A model generated the notes under the pieces. The model was given only the letters and a program-made list of their open reading frames with translations, searched no databases and was not told the DNA's origin. From assembly GCF_003944715.1 (NCBI RefSeq), contig NZ_RWIT01000006.1:62001-126000 (forward strand): a stretch of 64,000 nt of DNA. The letters are read 5' to 3'. Below, piece after piece: positions 33,287 through 42,070 of this stretch; position 1 is the first letter of the stretch; every line of letters starts with the position of its first letter. Source of the DNA: Hymenobacter rigui. Lineage in GTDB: Bacteria; Bacteroidota; Bacteroidia; Cytophagales; Hymenobacteraceae. A program made the translations under genes and the position numbers.

Positions 33287-35194
33287 TTATTTTTTCAGTT
33301 CTACCACCCAGGCCGTGCGGCCGGGAATTTTGAAGTTTTTCAGGTCAGAAAGCGCCGCGCCGGTCATGATTTCGGTGCCGCCCGTGAAACCGCCAGTGCG
33401 CTCCGCAAAGCGGGCTCCGTCCACGGTTTTCTCGTCCTTGTTGCCGTTGAGCAGCACCATCACGGCCTGGCCCTGGTCGTTGTAGCGGAAATAGGCGTAC
33501 ACCCCGTCCTGCGGGATAAACTGCATGAGCTTACCCGTGGCCAGCACCGGGTGAGCCTTGCGGTACTGGGCCAGCTTGCTCACGTAGTTGAACGCCTCGC
33601 CGGCCTGGCCGGTGCGGCCGGCGGCCGTGAAGTAGTTGGTTTTGTCGCCGGCAAAGCCGCCGGGGAAGTCCTCGCGCACCTTCCCATCGGGGTTCGAGAA
33701 GTTCTTCATCAGCACCTCGGTGCCGTAATACAGCTGCGGAATGCCGCGCGAAGTGAGCAGCCAGGTAATACCCAGCTTGTACTTGCCAAAGTCCTCCCCG
33801 ATTACCGAGTAGAAGCGGCTCATGTCGTGGTTGTCGAGGAAGGTCACGTTGCGGGTGGCGTCCTCGTACATCCAGTCGCCCTGCAGCGCGTCGTAGAGCT
33901 TGCCCATGTTGGGCTGGTCGCCCTTGATGGCATCGTGCAAAGCAAACGTCGACTGGAAATCAAACACCGACTCCAGGTTCGACTTGAAGCCATCCACCGG
34001 CTGGAAGATGTTGCGGGCGAAGAACGCCTGCTGGGCCGTGCTGCCCACCCAAGCCTCGCCAAACTTGAACAGGTTCGGGAACTCGTCGTTCAGCGCCTGG
34101 CCCCACTGCATCAGGAACTTGGGGTCGGAGTACGGGTAGGTATCGATGCGGTAGGCGTCGAGGCCGGTGTACTCCACCCACCACAGGAAGTTCTGAATGA
34201 GGTAGGTAGCCACCAGTGGGTTGCGCTGGTTCACGTCGGGCATGGTGGTGTCAAACCAGCCCTGGTTGTAAAGGCGGCTGTCGAGGTCGGCGCGGTACGG
34301 GTCGTTGAGGGCCTGCGAGTTGTAGTTGCTGCGCGTGAAGTTGGGCCACTGGTTAAACCAGTCCTTGGCGGGCTGGTCGAGGAACAGGTAGTTCTTCGAG
34401 CCCATGTGGTTGAGCACCACGTCGTGCACCACTTTCAGGCCGGCGGCGTGGGCCCGGTCCACAAACTGCTTGTACTCCTCCAGGGTGCCGTAGCGCCGGT
34501 CGGTGTTGTAGTAGTCGGTGAGGGCGTAACCGTGGTAGCTGGCCTTGGGCATGTCATTTTCCACTACCGGCGTCATCCACACGGCCGTGGCCCCCAACTC
34601 CTTCAGGTAGTCGAAGTGGTTTTCCAGGCCTTTCAGGTCGCCGCCGTGGCGGCTGTACATCGAGTCGCGGGCCGCTTTGGGGGCGCGCATGCCGGCAATG
34701 TAGTCGTTCTTGGGGTCCCCGTTCGAGAACCGGTCGGGCATCAGGAAGTAGATGAAATCCTGCTGGGTCAGGCCCTGCACCTTCTGCTTGTCGCCGGGGG
34801 TGGTGCGCTGGCGCAGCTCGTAGGCGAAGGTAGTTTTCTTGCTGCCCTTAAACTCCAGCTGCAGCTTGCCCGGCTTGGCCGTGGGGCTGATGGTGAGGTT
34901 GAGCACCAGGTAGTTGGGGCTTTCCAGCTTCTGCACGCCGTCCAGGGTCACGCCCTCGTAGGCTTTCAGGGTGGCGGTGCTGCTGGCAATGCCAGGGCCG
35001 TGCACCAGCAGCTGCAGCTTGGGGTTTTTCATGCCCACCCACCAGAACGTGGGGTCGATGCGCTGGATGGGGGCGGTTTTGGCGGCCGGGGCGGCCAGTT
35101 CGGTGAAGGTTACGGCCGGGGCAGTGGCTGCGGCGGGCGTAGCGGCGGCCAGCCAGGAGCCGGCCAAGAAGGGCAGAAATCGGAAGGAGCGCAT
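33287..35194 (-). CDS. Exported GH13 cyclomaltodextrinase/neopullulanase-type enzyme
   Basis: 635 residues; signal peptide (MRSFRFLPFLAGSWLAAATPAAA). An N-terminal beta-sandwich (about 38-130, with IDPTFWWVGMKNPKLQLLVHG) is the cyclomaltodextrinase N-domain that precedes neopullulanase and SusA-type catalytic domains. The GH13 barrel shows DVVLNHMGSKN (about 253), LDAYRIDTYPY (nucleophile Asp, about 346), FGEAWVGS (acid/base Glu, about 376) and FLDNHDMSRF (about 454). It should hydrolyse cyclic or branched maltodextrins in the periplasm, upstream of the MFS importer (inference from the locus). Confidence 0.93.
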   Translation of the reverse strand: MRSFRFLPFLAGSWLAAATPAAATAPAVTFTELAAPAAKTAPIQRIDPTFWWVGMKNPKLQLLVHGPGIASSTATLKAYEGVTLDGVQKLESPNYLVLNLTISPTAKPGKLQLEFKGSKKTTFAYELRQRTTPGDKQKVQGLTQQDFIYFLMPDRFSNGDPKNDYIAGMRAPKAARDSMYSRHGGDLKGLENHFDYLKELGATAVWMTPVVENDMPKASYHGYALTDYYNTDRRYGTLEEYKQFVDRAHAAGLKVVHDVVLNHMGSKNYLFLDQPAKDWFNQWPNFTRSNYNSQALNDPYRADLDSRLYNQGWFDTTMPDVNQRNPLVATYLIQNFLWWVEYTGLDAYRIDTYPYSDPKFLMQWGQALNDEFPNLFKFGEAWVGSTAQQAFFARNIFQPVDGFKSNLESVFDFQSTFALHDAIKGDQPNMGKLYDALQGDWMYEDATRNVTFLDNHDMSRFYSVIGEDFGKYKLGITWLLTSRGIPQLYYGTEVLMKNFSNPDGKVREDFPGGFAGDKTNYFTAAGRTGQAGEAFNYVSKLAQYRKAHPVLATGKLMQFIPQDGVYAYFRYNDQGQAVMVLLNGNKDEKTVDGARFAERTGGFTGGTEIMTGAALSDLKNFKIPGRTAWVVELKK

Positions 35195-35396
35195 AGGCGG
35201 GGTGGAAACGGATTACGGAACTGCCAAGGTACGCACCCCCACCCCTGCTATGCTACTGCTGCGGACCCCGGAAATGATGATGTATTGACGGGTTTTCAGT
35301 GCTCCATTGCCGCAAGCTGCGCGGTAAGCCGGTTGGGCCGGCTAATGGCGTTGCAGCGGTACTCCGCTGCCCCGGTTTGGCCGGGGCAAACAAAAA
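35195..35396. other. Gap with a -7-like box and GC-rich hairpins
   Basis: TACCTTGG on the minus strand at 35224-35231 (one mismatch from TAnnTTTG) could be the amylase -7 box. Several GC-rich hairpins follow (for example CCCCGG..CCGGGG near 35370-35387). No gene. Confidence 0.35.
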
Positions 35397-35430
35397 GCCC
35401 CGCCGCCCGGCAAAACCGGGCCGGCGGGGC
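35397..35430 (-). terminator. Terminator of the GATase1-like lipoprotein gene
   Basis: A GC-rich stem (35397-35410 / 35416-35430, one bulge) followed on the minus strand by TTTTT, 32 bp after the stop at 35462. Confidence 0.85.
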
Positions 35431-35461
35431 CGTACTGAGCGGGCTCCGCGGAGCGCCGCGG

Positions 35462-36910
35462 TTATTGCAGCTTAGCCAGCCACAGCGAGGCGTTCAGGTG
35501 CAGCTTGGCGTGGCTGGCAATTTCCGTCCAGCCGGGGTACACCGTGTTGCCGGGCGAGCCGGTGCCATCATCAGCCGGCGAGGAGTCGCCGATTACGAAA
35601 ACACGGCCGGTACCAAAGGTGCTGCTGGCGCACAGGATGTTGGTGTTGCCCTGGGCCGAAGTAGCGCGCCACACCAGCGGGGTAGCCACCGAGCCGCTGG
35701 TTTTGGTGATGGTGGCCCCGTTGCTGAACTTCAGCTGGGTAACCGCCCCCTGCGAGCCATTGAGGATGGTGTTGGTGCTGCTGGCCAGCACGTTGGAGCT
35801 GGTTTCCACGATGTTGGTGAGGTCGATGCTGAAACCGAAGGGATTGGCCTGCACCGAGTTGTTGGTCATCAGGTCGTTCCAGATGGCGGGCGAGTCCCAG
35901 CCGTCGTTGTTGCGGTCCGATATGTCGTGGTCGGAAATCATGCACAGGCCGCCGCCGTTTTTCACGAAGTTGAGGATAGCCGTTTTTTCAGCCGCGGTGA
36001 ACACCGTGTTAGGCTCATCCACCACAAACACGTTGTAGTTGCTCAGGTCCTGGGGGTTACTGGCGTTGCCGTAGGTGATGGCCGTGCCCACGGGCAGGTT
36101 CTCCACCGAGTGGCCCAGCTTCACCAGAGCTACGCCCCAGGCCGATACGGCCCCGGTCCAGTATGTTTCAGCGGTAGTGCTGGTGATACCCGAAGCCGCC
36201 GGCGTGGGGTAGCGCGGCACCACGCCGCCGTCCACGTCCAGTACCCAGTCGGCATTACCGGCGGTTTCGGCGTGGGTGGCGTCAAACAGGAACTTCTTGG
36301 CCCCGGTGGTAGTACCGCCGCCGCCGGTGCCACCGCCGCTGTACTGCTCCATCGTGATGTTGTCGAAGTTCACGCGGTTGGTGGTGCCGTCGGTTTTGCG
36401 GATCTGCAGGCGAATGTTGCCCGTCAGGTTTACCGTGAACGAGGCCGTGCTGAGCGTGGCGCTGCTGCTGGTGATGGTGCTGCCCACTTTCACGTAGCTG
36501 CTGCCGCTGTTCTGGCTAACCCACAGCTCCCAGGTCGAACTGCCATCGGTGCCGTACACGGCGTGCTGCACCGTAACGATGCCCGCGCCGGTGGTGGCGT
36601 TGAAGTTCATCGTGAGCGAGCCGCTGTTGCGTACCCGGGCCGATTGCGCGCCGGTTTTGGGGTCGGCGGTGGTGCCCGCCAGCAGGGCGTCGTTGAGCGT
36701 CCAGGAGCCCGAGCCCAGCGTCACGGAGCCGGTGGTGTAGGCGGTTTTGGTGCCGGTTTCGAAGCCTTCCGGGAAGCCGGCGCTGCTTACATCGGCGGCG
36801 GTGGGGGCAGTGGTGGCGGCAACAGGTGAGGGGAGATTATCCTGTTTGGCACAGGATAGCACGGAGAGGCTCAGCAGGGACGCTGCGAACCAGCGCAGGG
36901 GGTAGCGCAT
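35462..36910 (-). CDS. Lipoprotein with jelly-roll-like N-half and GATase1-like C-half
   Basis: About 482 residues from ATG 36908-36910. The lipobox LSVLSC (Cys near 20) is followed by a beta-rich domain (about 45-195) with aromatic and Asn/Thr-rich strands, like carbohydrate-binding or LamG/MAM folds. A Gly/Thr linker (GGGTGGGGTTTG) leads to a C-terminal alpha/beta domain (about 210-482). There KKFLFDATHAETAG, YNVFVVDEPN, and NGGGLCMISDHDISDRN recall GATase1/ThuA-like or DUF4350-like folds. The Cys in the GLCMIS turn is placed like a GATase nucleophile elbow but no catalytic triad is proven. Role unknown; its -7 box TACCTTTG is at 36962-36969, which excludes the longer TTG-started frame. Confidence 0.78.
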   Translation of the reverse strand: MRYPLRWFAASLLSLSVLSCAKQDNLPSPVAATTAPTAADVSSAGFPEGFETGTKTAYTTGSVTLGSGSWTLNDALLAGTTADPKTGAQSARVRNSGSLTMNFNATTGAGIVTVQHAVYGTDGSSTWELWVSQNSGSSYVKVGSTITSSSATLSTASFTVNLTGNIRLQIRKTDGTTNRVNFDNITMEQYSGGGTGGGGTTTGAKKFLFDATHAETAGNADWVLDVDGGVVPRYPTPAASGITSTTAETYWTGAVSAWGVALVKLGHSVENLPVGTAITYGNASNPQDLSNYNVFVVDEPNTVFTAAEKTAILNFVKNGGGLCMISDHDISDRNNDGWDSPAIWNDLMTNNSVQANPFGFSIDLTNIVETSSNVLASSTNTILNGSQGAVTQLKFSNGATITKTSGSVATPLVWRATSAQGNTNILCASSTFGTGRVFVIGDSSPADDGTGSPGNTVYPGWTEIASHAKLHLNASLWLAKLQ

Positions 36911-37286
36911 AGGGGAGTGTGGTTGTGGAGAGTGAGAAAAAGGACTGAAAAACCCTTTCAGCAAAGGTATCGGGCCTCAGAGCGGGAGAAAGGGCAGGGA
37001 ATATTAAGGAATTATTATCAAATAGTTAGCTCGGGTAAGCTCAACAGTAATAAAGCTGGTTTCGATAGGGTAATTGGTTTTTTGGAAAACGGCCATTCCG
37101 AACACAGGAAGTGGAAAAATGATGCTTGTTTGCTTTTTAGTAGTGGTGCATTAACATTTTGGCATTCTAAGTTGAATACAATCCAGTCGGTCCGTTCTTT
37201 TCCGCTTTTTTTGGGCTTTCAACCGGCTGATGCCGCCTGCGGGCGGAGCCGGTAAGCTCTCACTCACCGCACACAATCTGCTTCTG
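36911..37286. other. Divergent intergenic: AT-rich, promoter plus leader hairpin
   Basis: Left end holds TACCTTTG (36962-36969, minus). The middle (36990-37180) is AT-rich with no TAnnTTTG box I trust for the plus-strand gene. Near the right end a nested hairpin (37222-37228 / 37247-37253, with an inner CCGCC / GGCGG stem) lies 34 bp before the phosphorylase ATG and would be in its leader. Confidence 0.5.
36962..36969 (-). promoter_or_regulatory. -7 box for the GATase1-like lipoprotein gene
   Basis: TACCTTTG on the minus strand, about 52 bp before the ATG at 36910. No clear -33 element. Confidence 0.5.
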
Positions 37287-38939
37287 ATGGCCTTCGAGTT
37301 TAACCCCTATACCCCCGCTCCGGAATTCAGCACTCCGGCCGCGTATTTCTCCATGGAATTCGCCCTGGATCAGGCGCTGAAAACCTACTCCGGTGGCCTG
37401 GGCTTCCTGGCCGGCTCGCACATGCGCTCGGTATATGAGCTCAAGCAAAACCTGGTGGGCATCAGCATTCTGTGGTCGTTTGGCTACTACGACCAGGGCC
37501 GCAACGAGGACCAGACCATGCGCGCTGATTTCCGTCTGAAGCACTACAGTTTCCTGCAGGATACCGGCCTGGTGTTCCCCATCATCATTCACAACGCGCA
37601 GGTGCTGGTGAAGGCCCTGTACCTGGCTCCCGACACGTTCGGCACGGCCCCCATGTTCTTCCTCACCACCGACATTCCCGAGAACGACTACCTCTCGCGC
37701 ACCATTTCCCACCACCTCTACGACGCCGACACGGCCGCCCGCGTGGCCCAGAGCATTCTGCTGGGCGTGGGTGGTGGCAAGCTGCTCGACCTGCTGGGCC
37801 GCAGTACCGAGGTGTACCACCTCAACGAGGGCCACGGCCTGCCCCTGGCCTTCTACCTCTACGACAAGCACGGCCGCAACCTGGAGGAGGTGAAGAAGCG
37901 CATGGTGTTCACCACGCACACCCCCGAGCTGGCCGGCAACGAGGAGCACCCCGTGAAGCTGCTGCACGACATGTCGTTCTTCGGCAACGTGCCGCTGGAG
38001 GAGGTGCGGGCTATGGGCCTGGTGGAGAATGAGCGGGTAAACTATACGCTCACGGCCCTGCGCTTCTCGCGCATCTCGAACGGCGTATCCAAAGTGCACG
38101 GCGAGGTGGCCAACGAAATGTGGGGCGGCAACGCCGGCATTTGCCCCATCATTGCCATTACCAACTCGCAGAACGGCACCTACTGGCGCGACAAAGCCCT
38201 GCACGAAGCCCTGGAAGCCGGCGACGACAAGGCCCTGAAAGCCCGTAAGCGGGAGCTGAAAAAGCAGCTGTTCGACATCGTGGCCGACCAGACCGGTACT
38301 CTGCTCGACCCGGAGGTGCTGACCGTAGTGTGGGCCCGCCGCTTTGCCGGCTACAAGCGCGCCGACCTGATTCTGCGCCACTTTGAGCGGTTCCTGGACA
38401 TTGTGAACAATGCCGACCGTCCGGTGCAGGTGATTTGGGCCGGTAAGCCCTACCCTAAGGATTTTGGCGCTATTGGTCTGTTCAACAGCATCATCGAGAA
38501 GACCAAGAACCTGAACAACTGCGCCGTACTCACGGGCTACGAGCTGGGCCTGTCGGCCGCCCTCAAGAAGGGTTCTGATATCTGGCTGAACACGCCCCGC
38601 TACCCCCGCGAAGCCTCCGGCACCTCGGGCATGACGGCTGCCATGAACGCCTGCGCCAGCCTGAGCATTGCCGACGGCTGGATTCCGGAGTTCGTGCGCC
38701 ACGGCGAAAACGGCTTCATCATCAAGCACACCGACATCAATCAGCCTGATGAGGTGAAGGACAACATCGAAGCCACCAACGTGCTCGATGTGCTCGAAAA
38801 CGAAATCGTGCCCCTGTACTACGGCCAGCCTGAGAAGTTCCTGGAGCTGGTGAAAACCGGCATGCGCGAGGTAGAGCCCGAGTTCGAGTCGCACCGCATG
38901 GCCACGGAATACTACGAGCGGATGTACAACGCCAAATAA
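37287..38939 (+). CDS. glgP: Short alpha-glucan phosphorylase-like protein lacking the PLP lysine
   Basis: 550 residues, the short form of the GT35 alpha-glucan phosphorylase family (long enzymes are about 800). Substrate-site blocks are intact: YFSMEFAL (about 20), GGLGFLAGSH (about 36), YHLNEGHGLP (about 190), VWARRFAGYKRADLI (phosphate-site region, about 350). In classical enzymes the block EASGTSxMK carries the lysine that binds pyridoxal phosphate; here it reads EASGTSGMTAAMN (about 448-460), with ACG (Thr) for the lysine. Phosphorolysis by the known mechanism would therefore be impaired, and the true reaction is uncertain. Start is ATG 37287 (MAFEF); the longer GC-rich extension is rejected. 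Divergent from the glucan locus; monocistronic with a strong terminator. Confidence 0.85.
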   Translation: MAFEFNPYTPAPEFSTPAAYFSMEFALDQALKTYSGGLGFLAGSHMRSVYELKQNLVGISILWSFGYYDQGRNEDQTMRADFRLKHYSFLQDTGLVFPIIIHNAQVLVKALYLAPDTFGTAPMFFLTTDIPENDYLSRTISHHLYDADTAARVAQSILLGVGGGKLLDLLGRSTEVYHLNEGHGLPLAFYLYDKHGRNLEEVKKRMVFTTHTPELAGNEEHPVKLLHDMSFFGNVPLEEVRAMGLVENERVNYTLTALRFSRISNGVSKVHGEVANEMWGGNAGICPIIAITNSQNGTYWRDKALHEALEAGDDKALKARKRELKKQLFDIVADQTGTLLDPEVLTVVWARRFAGYKRADLILRHFERFLDIVNNADRPVQVIWAGKPYPKDFGAIGLFNSIIEKTKNLNNCAVLTGYELGLSAALKKGSDIWLNTPRYPREASGTSGMTAAMNACASLSIADGWIPEFVRHGENGFIIKHTDINQPDEVKDNIEATNVLDVLENEIVPLYYGQPEKFLELVKTGMREVEPEFESHRMATEYYERMYNAK

Positions 38940-38957
38940 GGCACCCCGTCCGACACG

Positions 38958-39005
38958 AAACAGCCCGCTGGTTCAGGATCTGCCCCTAAGCCAGCGGGCT
39001 GTTTT
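38958..39005 (+). terminator. Terminator of the phosphorylase-like gene
   Basis: A 14-bp perfect stem (38958-38971 / 38991-39004) with a 19-nt loop and a short T-run, 19 bp after the stop and before a convergent gene. Confidence 0.85.
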
Positions 39006-39023
39006 GGGTTGATGCCGCAGGCA

Positions 39024-40199
39024 TTACTCGGCCAGCAGGTGCGGCACAAACTCCGAGAGGTTGGTGATGATGCCCCGGTCACGGCGGAAGCTGAGGGCGC
39101 AGGCCGCTCCGGCCCAGAACACGCCGGCCTGGTAGCGGCGGCCCTGGTTATCAGCCGGAAAATCGAGCCAGCGCTGGCGTACCTGGGGCTGGTCGGCGAA
39201 GTCGCCGGGCTGCTCCTGGCTGGTGAGGGAGCCGTCCAGCTCAGTCAGGTTCTGGCCCTCGCGCCCGAACAAAGGCTTGCGGACGTGGTGCCCCGGCAGG
39301 TCGCGCAAGCTGGCTTCTGCCAGCAATGGGTGATGCGGAAATACGTCCCAGAGGCGGGCTAGCAGCGCCTTGCTCTGGAACAGCAGCGCGTAGGCGGGAT
39401 TGGCAATTATCAGGTCGCGGGTGAGCAGCAGGTGGGTGAGGTCGGCGGTGAGCTCGGGCTCTTCATCGGCCAGTAGCTCCCAGGGCACCAGCTTGAACAG
39501 GAAGTCGAAGCGCTGCCACTGGCTGGGGCCCACCTCGGCCCAGGCACCCCGGTCCTCCCCTTCCACCGCTACGCGCATGGCATCCACGGAGCAGCTAAAG
39601 GCGGTTTCGAACCCGGCGGCGCGGGCCGCCTCGGCCACCACGGCGCAGTTGGTTTCATCCTCGGCGCTATCGGGCAGGTACACCAGCAACAGGTGGGGGG
39701 CTAGGTCGGAGTTCAGCTCTCGCCAGTGGCGCAGCTGGGCTTCCAGGCCCTCAAACAAACCGTTAGCCTGGCGCTCCTCAGTAGTGCAGCCGGCAGCCAT
39801 CAGGCTGGCCCACTGCACCACGGCGGTTTCGGGAATACTGGTGGCGGTATCGGCGTTGAACTCCACCAGCTTGGGGCCATTGGGCGTCTGGGCCAGGTCG
39901 AAGCGGCCGTAGAGGTGCCAGTGCCGCTCGTCGTTCCAGCTGTGGCGCACAGCTTCCCAGAGGTTCGCAGGAATACCGAGCTGCTGCAGAAAGTCGTCGG
40001 GAATAGGGTCAGGAATGGCCTGCACCAACATGTCGTAGAGCGTGTCGGCGGCCTGGAGCAGTTCTTCGGCCTCGGCTTCGGGCAGTACCACGGCCTCGGG
40101 GGCCAGGTAGGCGGCGCAGGCATCTTCCACGGCCCAGTCCCAGCCCAGCTGGCGAATGGCCGGCTCTACATTGCCCGACAGCGGCAACAAACGAATCAT
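39024..40199 (-). CDS. Glutathionylspermidine synthase-like ATP-grasp protein (YgiC type)
   Basis: 391 residues, the size of the synthetase-only proteins related to the C-terminal half of E. coli Gsp and to YgiC/YjfC. ATP-grasp blocks: HLYGRFDLAQTP and LVEFNADTATSIPE (about 110-125, typical of the family), FDFLFKLVPWELLADEE (about 225), IANPAYALLFQSKALL (about 262) and VRKPLFGREGQNL (about 305). These enzymes join a peptide or carboxylate to an amine using ATP; true glutathionylspermidine activity is not shown for short homologues. It is followed downstream, 169 bp from its start, by a lipoprotein with an R/S/G-rich tail, echoing the ygiB-ygiC pair of enterobacteria (inference). Confidence 0.88.
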   Translation of the reverse strand: MIRLLPLSGNVEPAIRQLGWDWAVEDACAAYLAPEAVVLPEAEAEELLQAADTLYDMLVQAIPDPIPDDFLQQLGIPANLWEAVRHSWNDERHWHLYGRFDLAQTPNGPKLVEFNADTATSIPETAVVQWASLMAAGCTTEERQANGLFEGLEAQLRHWRELNSDLAPHLLLVYLPDSAEDETNCAVVAEAARAAGFETAFSCSVDAMRVAVEGEDRGAWAEVGPSQWQRFDFLFKLVPWELLADEEPELTADLTHLLLTRDLIIANPAYALLFQSKALLARLWDVFPHHPLLAEASLRDLPGHHVRKPLFGREGQNLTELDGSLTSQEQPGDFADQPQVRQRWLDFPADNQGRRYQAGVFWAGAACALSFRRDRGIITNLSEFVPHLLAE

Positions 40200-40368
40200 A
40201 CAGCGTCGATTTGAACGTCAGATAACTTGACTTTGCACGTCGTGCCAAGACCCACGAAGCATTTCGCGGGCTGAGTTGGCGTGCTGCTTACGCGTGAGCA
40301 CAGCGCATGCCCTGCTGAGCTTAGCACGCCACGCTTAATTGCCTCCAAACAACGGTTCAACGGGCTGC

Positions 40369-41058
40369 CTACCCGCCAAAACCCCGGAAGCCGCCCCGGC
40401 TGCCGAAGCCGCTGCTGCGGCTGCTACGGGGCGCGGAACTGCGGAAAGTGCTGCGCGACACGGTGCGCCGCACGGTGGGGCTAGCGCTGATGCCCGCGTT
40501 GCCGCTGGTGCGGCTGCCCGTGAAACCACGTCCAAAAAAGCCCCGCCGCTCATCTTCCCGTTCCCGGGCAATATTCTGCCGCCAGCCGTTATTTCCCTGG
40601 AAAATACCGGGCGAAGCGTAGTAGCCGGGGTTGGGCGTGAGCCAGCGGCCAGCCATGTAGCCGATGCCGCTCCACATGAGCACATCCATCATGCCGGTGC
40701 TGCCCACCCGGTTTTCGGGATACTGACGGGTGTACGTTTGCATCTGCTGCTGCAAGGCCTGACCCTGCAGCGTATCCACTTTCCCGTCGAAGTGCCGCAG
40801 CACGGCGGCCACTTCCTCCTTGCCGGCAGGCCGCTCGGCCGTAATCTTCCACTGGCCCGGCTGGGTTTCCGTCATTTCGGTGATGACGCCCTGGCTGTAC
40901 GAGTCCGAAGCGGCGTTGTCCCAGGACGGCTCCGAGGTATCGGTGCGGGTGTCGTTGGAGGAGCAGGCTGGTAGCGCACCGAGGCCCAGGCTGGCCGCCG
41001 CTGTAAGTAGGAACAGGTTGCGACGCCAGTCGCCGAGACGGTAAAATGGGCGTTTCAT
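40369..41058 (-). CDS. Lipoprotein with an R/S/G-rich low-complexity tail
   Basis: 229 residues. Signal peptide with lipobox LPAC (Cys near 32; LTAAASLGLGALPAC), then a small globular part (about 45-105: GVITEMTETQPGQWKITAER and EVAAVLRHFDGKVD). A short hydrophobic segment follows at about 121-137 (TGMMDVLMWSGIGYMAG). From about 165 to the end it is R/S/G/F-rich (GFFGRGFTGSR, then SRSSGFGSRGGFRGFGG at the very end). Its position upstream of a YgiC-like gene on the same strand recalls E. coli YgiB, which also has a Ser/Gly-rich tail, but I cannot show homology. The tail could bind polyanions or carry modification. Confidence 0.75.
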   Translation of the reverse strand: MKRPFYRLGDWRRNLFLLTAAASLGLGALPACSSNDTRTDTSEPSWDNAASDSYSQGVITEMTETQPGQWKITAERPAGKEEVAAVLRHFDGKVDTLQGQALQQQMQTYTRQYPENRVGSTGMMDVLMWSGIGYMAGRWLTPNPGYYASPGIFQGNNGWRQNIAREREDERRGFFGRGFTGSRTSGNAGISASPTVRRTVSRSTFRSSAPRSSRSSGFGSRGGFRGFGG

Positions 41059-41124
41059 AGCAGTAGATCAGGAGTAGCGGAACGTGTAGCTAAAGTAGCA
41101 GAATTCCCTTTCCGGGTCGTTGCT

Positions 41125-41712
41125 TTAGGGCTGCCGCTCCAATACTGGCTGCAGTACCTGCCACACGTTTGCGGCCAATATTTTCTGGCCCTCGGCGTTG
41201 GGGTGTGCACCATCGGGGAGGTTAAGGTGGCGCTGACCCATCACGCCCTGCAGCAGGAAGGGTACGAAATCGACCTGGTTTTTCTCGGCCAGGGTGCGAA
41301 ACAGGGCTTTAAACTCCTGGGCATAGCGAATCATCTGGTGCCCGCCCAACGGCCCCAGGTCGAAGGGAAACTCCATGCCCACCAGCACGATGCGCGCCTG
41401 TGGGTGGTTGAGCTTCACCTGATCAAGGATGCTTTGCAGATTTTGGGTGGTTTCGCGCACCGGAATGCCGCGCAGCCCGTCGTTGGCCCCCAGCTCCAGC
41501 ACAAACACGTCGATTTTCTCAAAACGCGGCAACACGGTGCTGATGCGTTGCCGGCCCCCGGCTGTGGTTTCGCCGCTGATACCGTAGTTATAGGCTTTGT
41601 AGGGCAGGCCAGCGGCGTCAATCTTTTCCTGAATACGGGCCGGAAACGAATGGGCCGCGGGAAGTTGGTACCCCGCCGTGAGGGAGTCGCCGAAGAAAAC
41701 AATGGAACGCAT
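41125..41712 (-). CDS. GDSL/SGNH-family arylesterase or lysophospholipase
   Basis: About 195 residues from ATG 41710-41712. The four SGNH blocks are present: FFGDSLTAGYQ with the nucleophile Ser (about 6-16), the block II glycine in YGISGET (about 46), ELGANDGLRG with the block III Asn (about 73), and PDGAHPNAEG with the Asp-x-x-His pair (about 170). This is the TesA/TAP-like subgroup, typically cytoplasmic or periplasmic esterase/thioesterase. No signal peptide is visible. It acts on acyl esters in general; the natural substrate is not inferable. Solitary, between the lipoprotein gene and the tail-fibre cluster. Confidence 0.9.
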   Translation of the reverse strand: MRSIVFFGDSLTAGYQLPAAHSFPARIQEKIDAAGLPYKAYNYGISGETTAGGRQRISTVLPRFEKIDVFVLELGANDGLRGIPVRETTQNLQSILDQVKLNHPQARIVLVGMEFPFDLGPLGGHQMIRYAQEFKALFRTLAEKNQVDFVPFLLQGVMGQRHLNLPDGAHPNAEGQKILAANVWQVLQPVLERQP

Positions 41713-42070
41713 AAACAGCACGATAAGCCAGAAAAGCCGGCCGGGTCCGGCTTCCGGCTAACGCAACCCCCGGCCTGGGGTTGTAAACAGCCCGGTATCG
41801 GCAGTGGTGAGAATTATAGCAGGACTGCCGGTAAATTGGTTATCAGGTGATTATCGGAAAAAGTACAGTGGCTTGGGTGGTAAAACCGTAGCACGCGCCT
41901 TGCCGACTGAACGCAAGCTGAACACTATATTTTATTCATATAATTTAATATTTAATTTAAAATTTTTTCAAGTTGAAATAGTACGATAGTTTTGAATTGT
42001 CAACTGTGGGCCTGGGTTGCCGGGCGCTGTCTGGTTGCTTTCTTCCATCTTACTATTATCCCCATTCTGC
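41713..42070. other. Divergent intergenic with strongly AT-rich block before the tail-fibre cluster
   Basis: Left part (41713-41900) is ordinary with short GC palindromes. 41920-42000 is nearly all A/T, the second AT-rich island of the window after the origin. At 41987-41994 TAGTTTTG matches TAnnTTTG, 77 bp before the ATG at 42071. This may be the promoter of the exported three-gene cluster; AT-rich upstream DNA is common ahead of strong promoters in this phylum. Confidence 0.5.
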
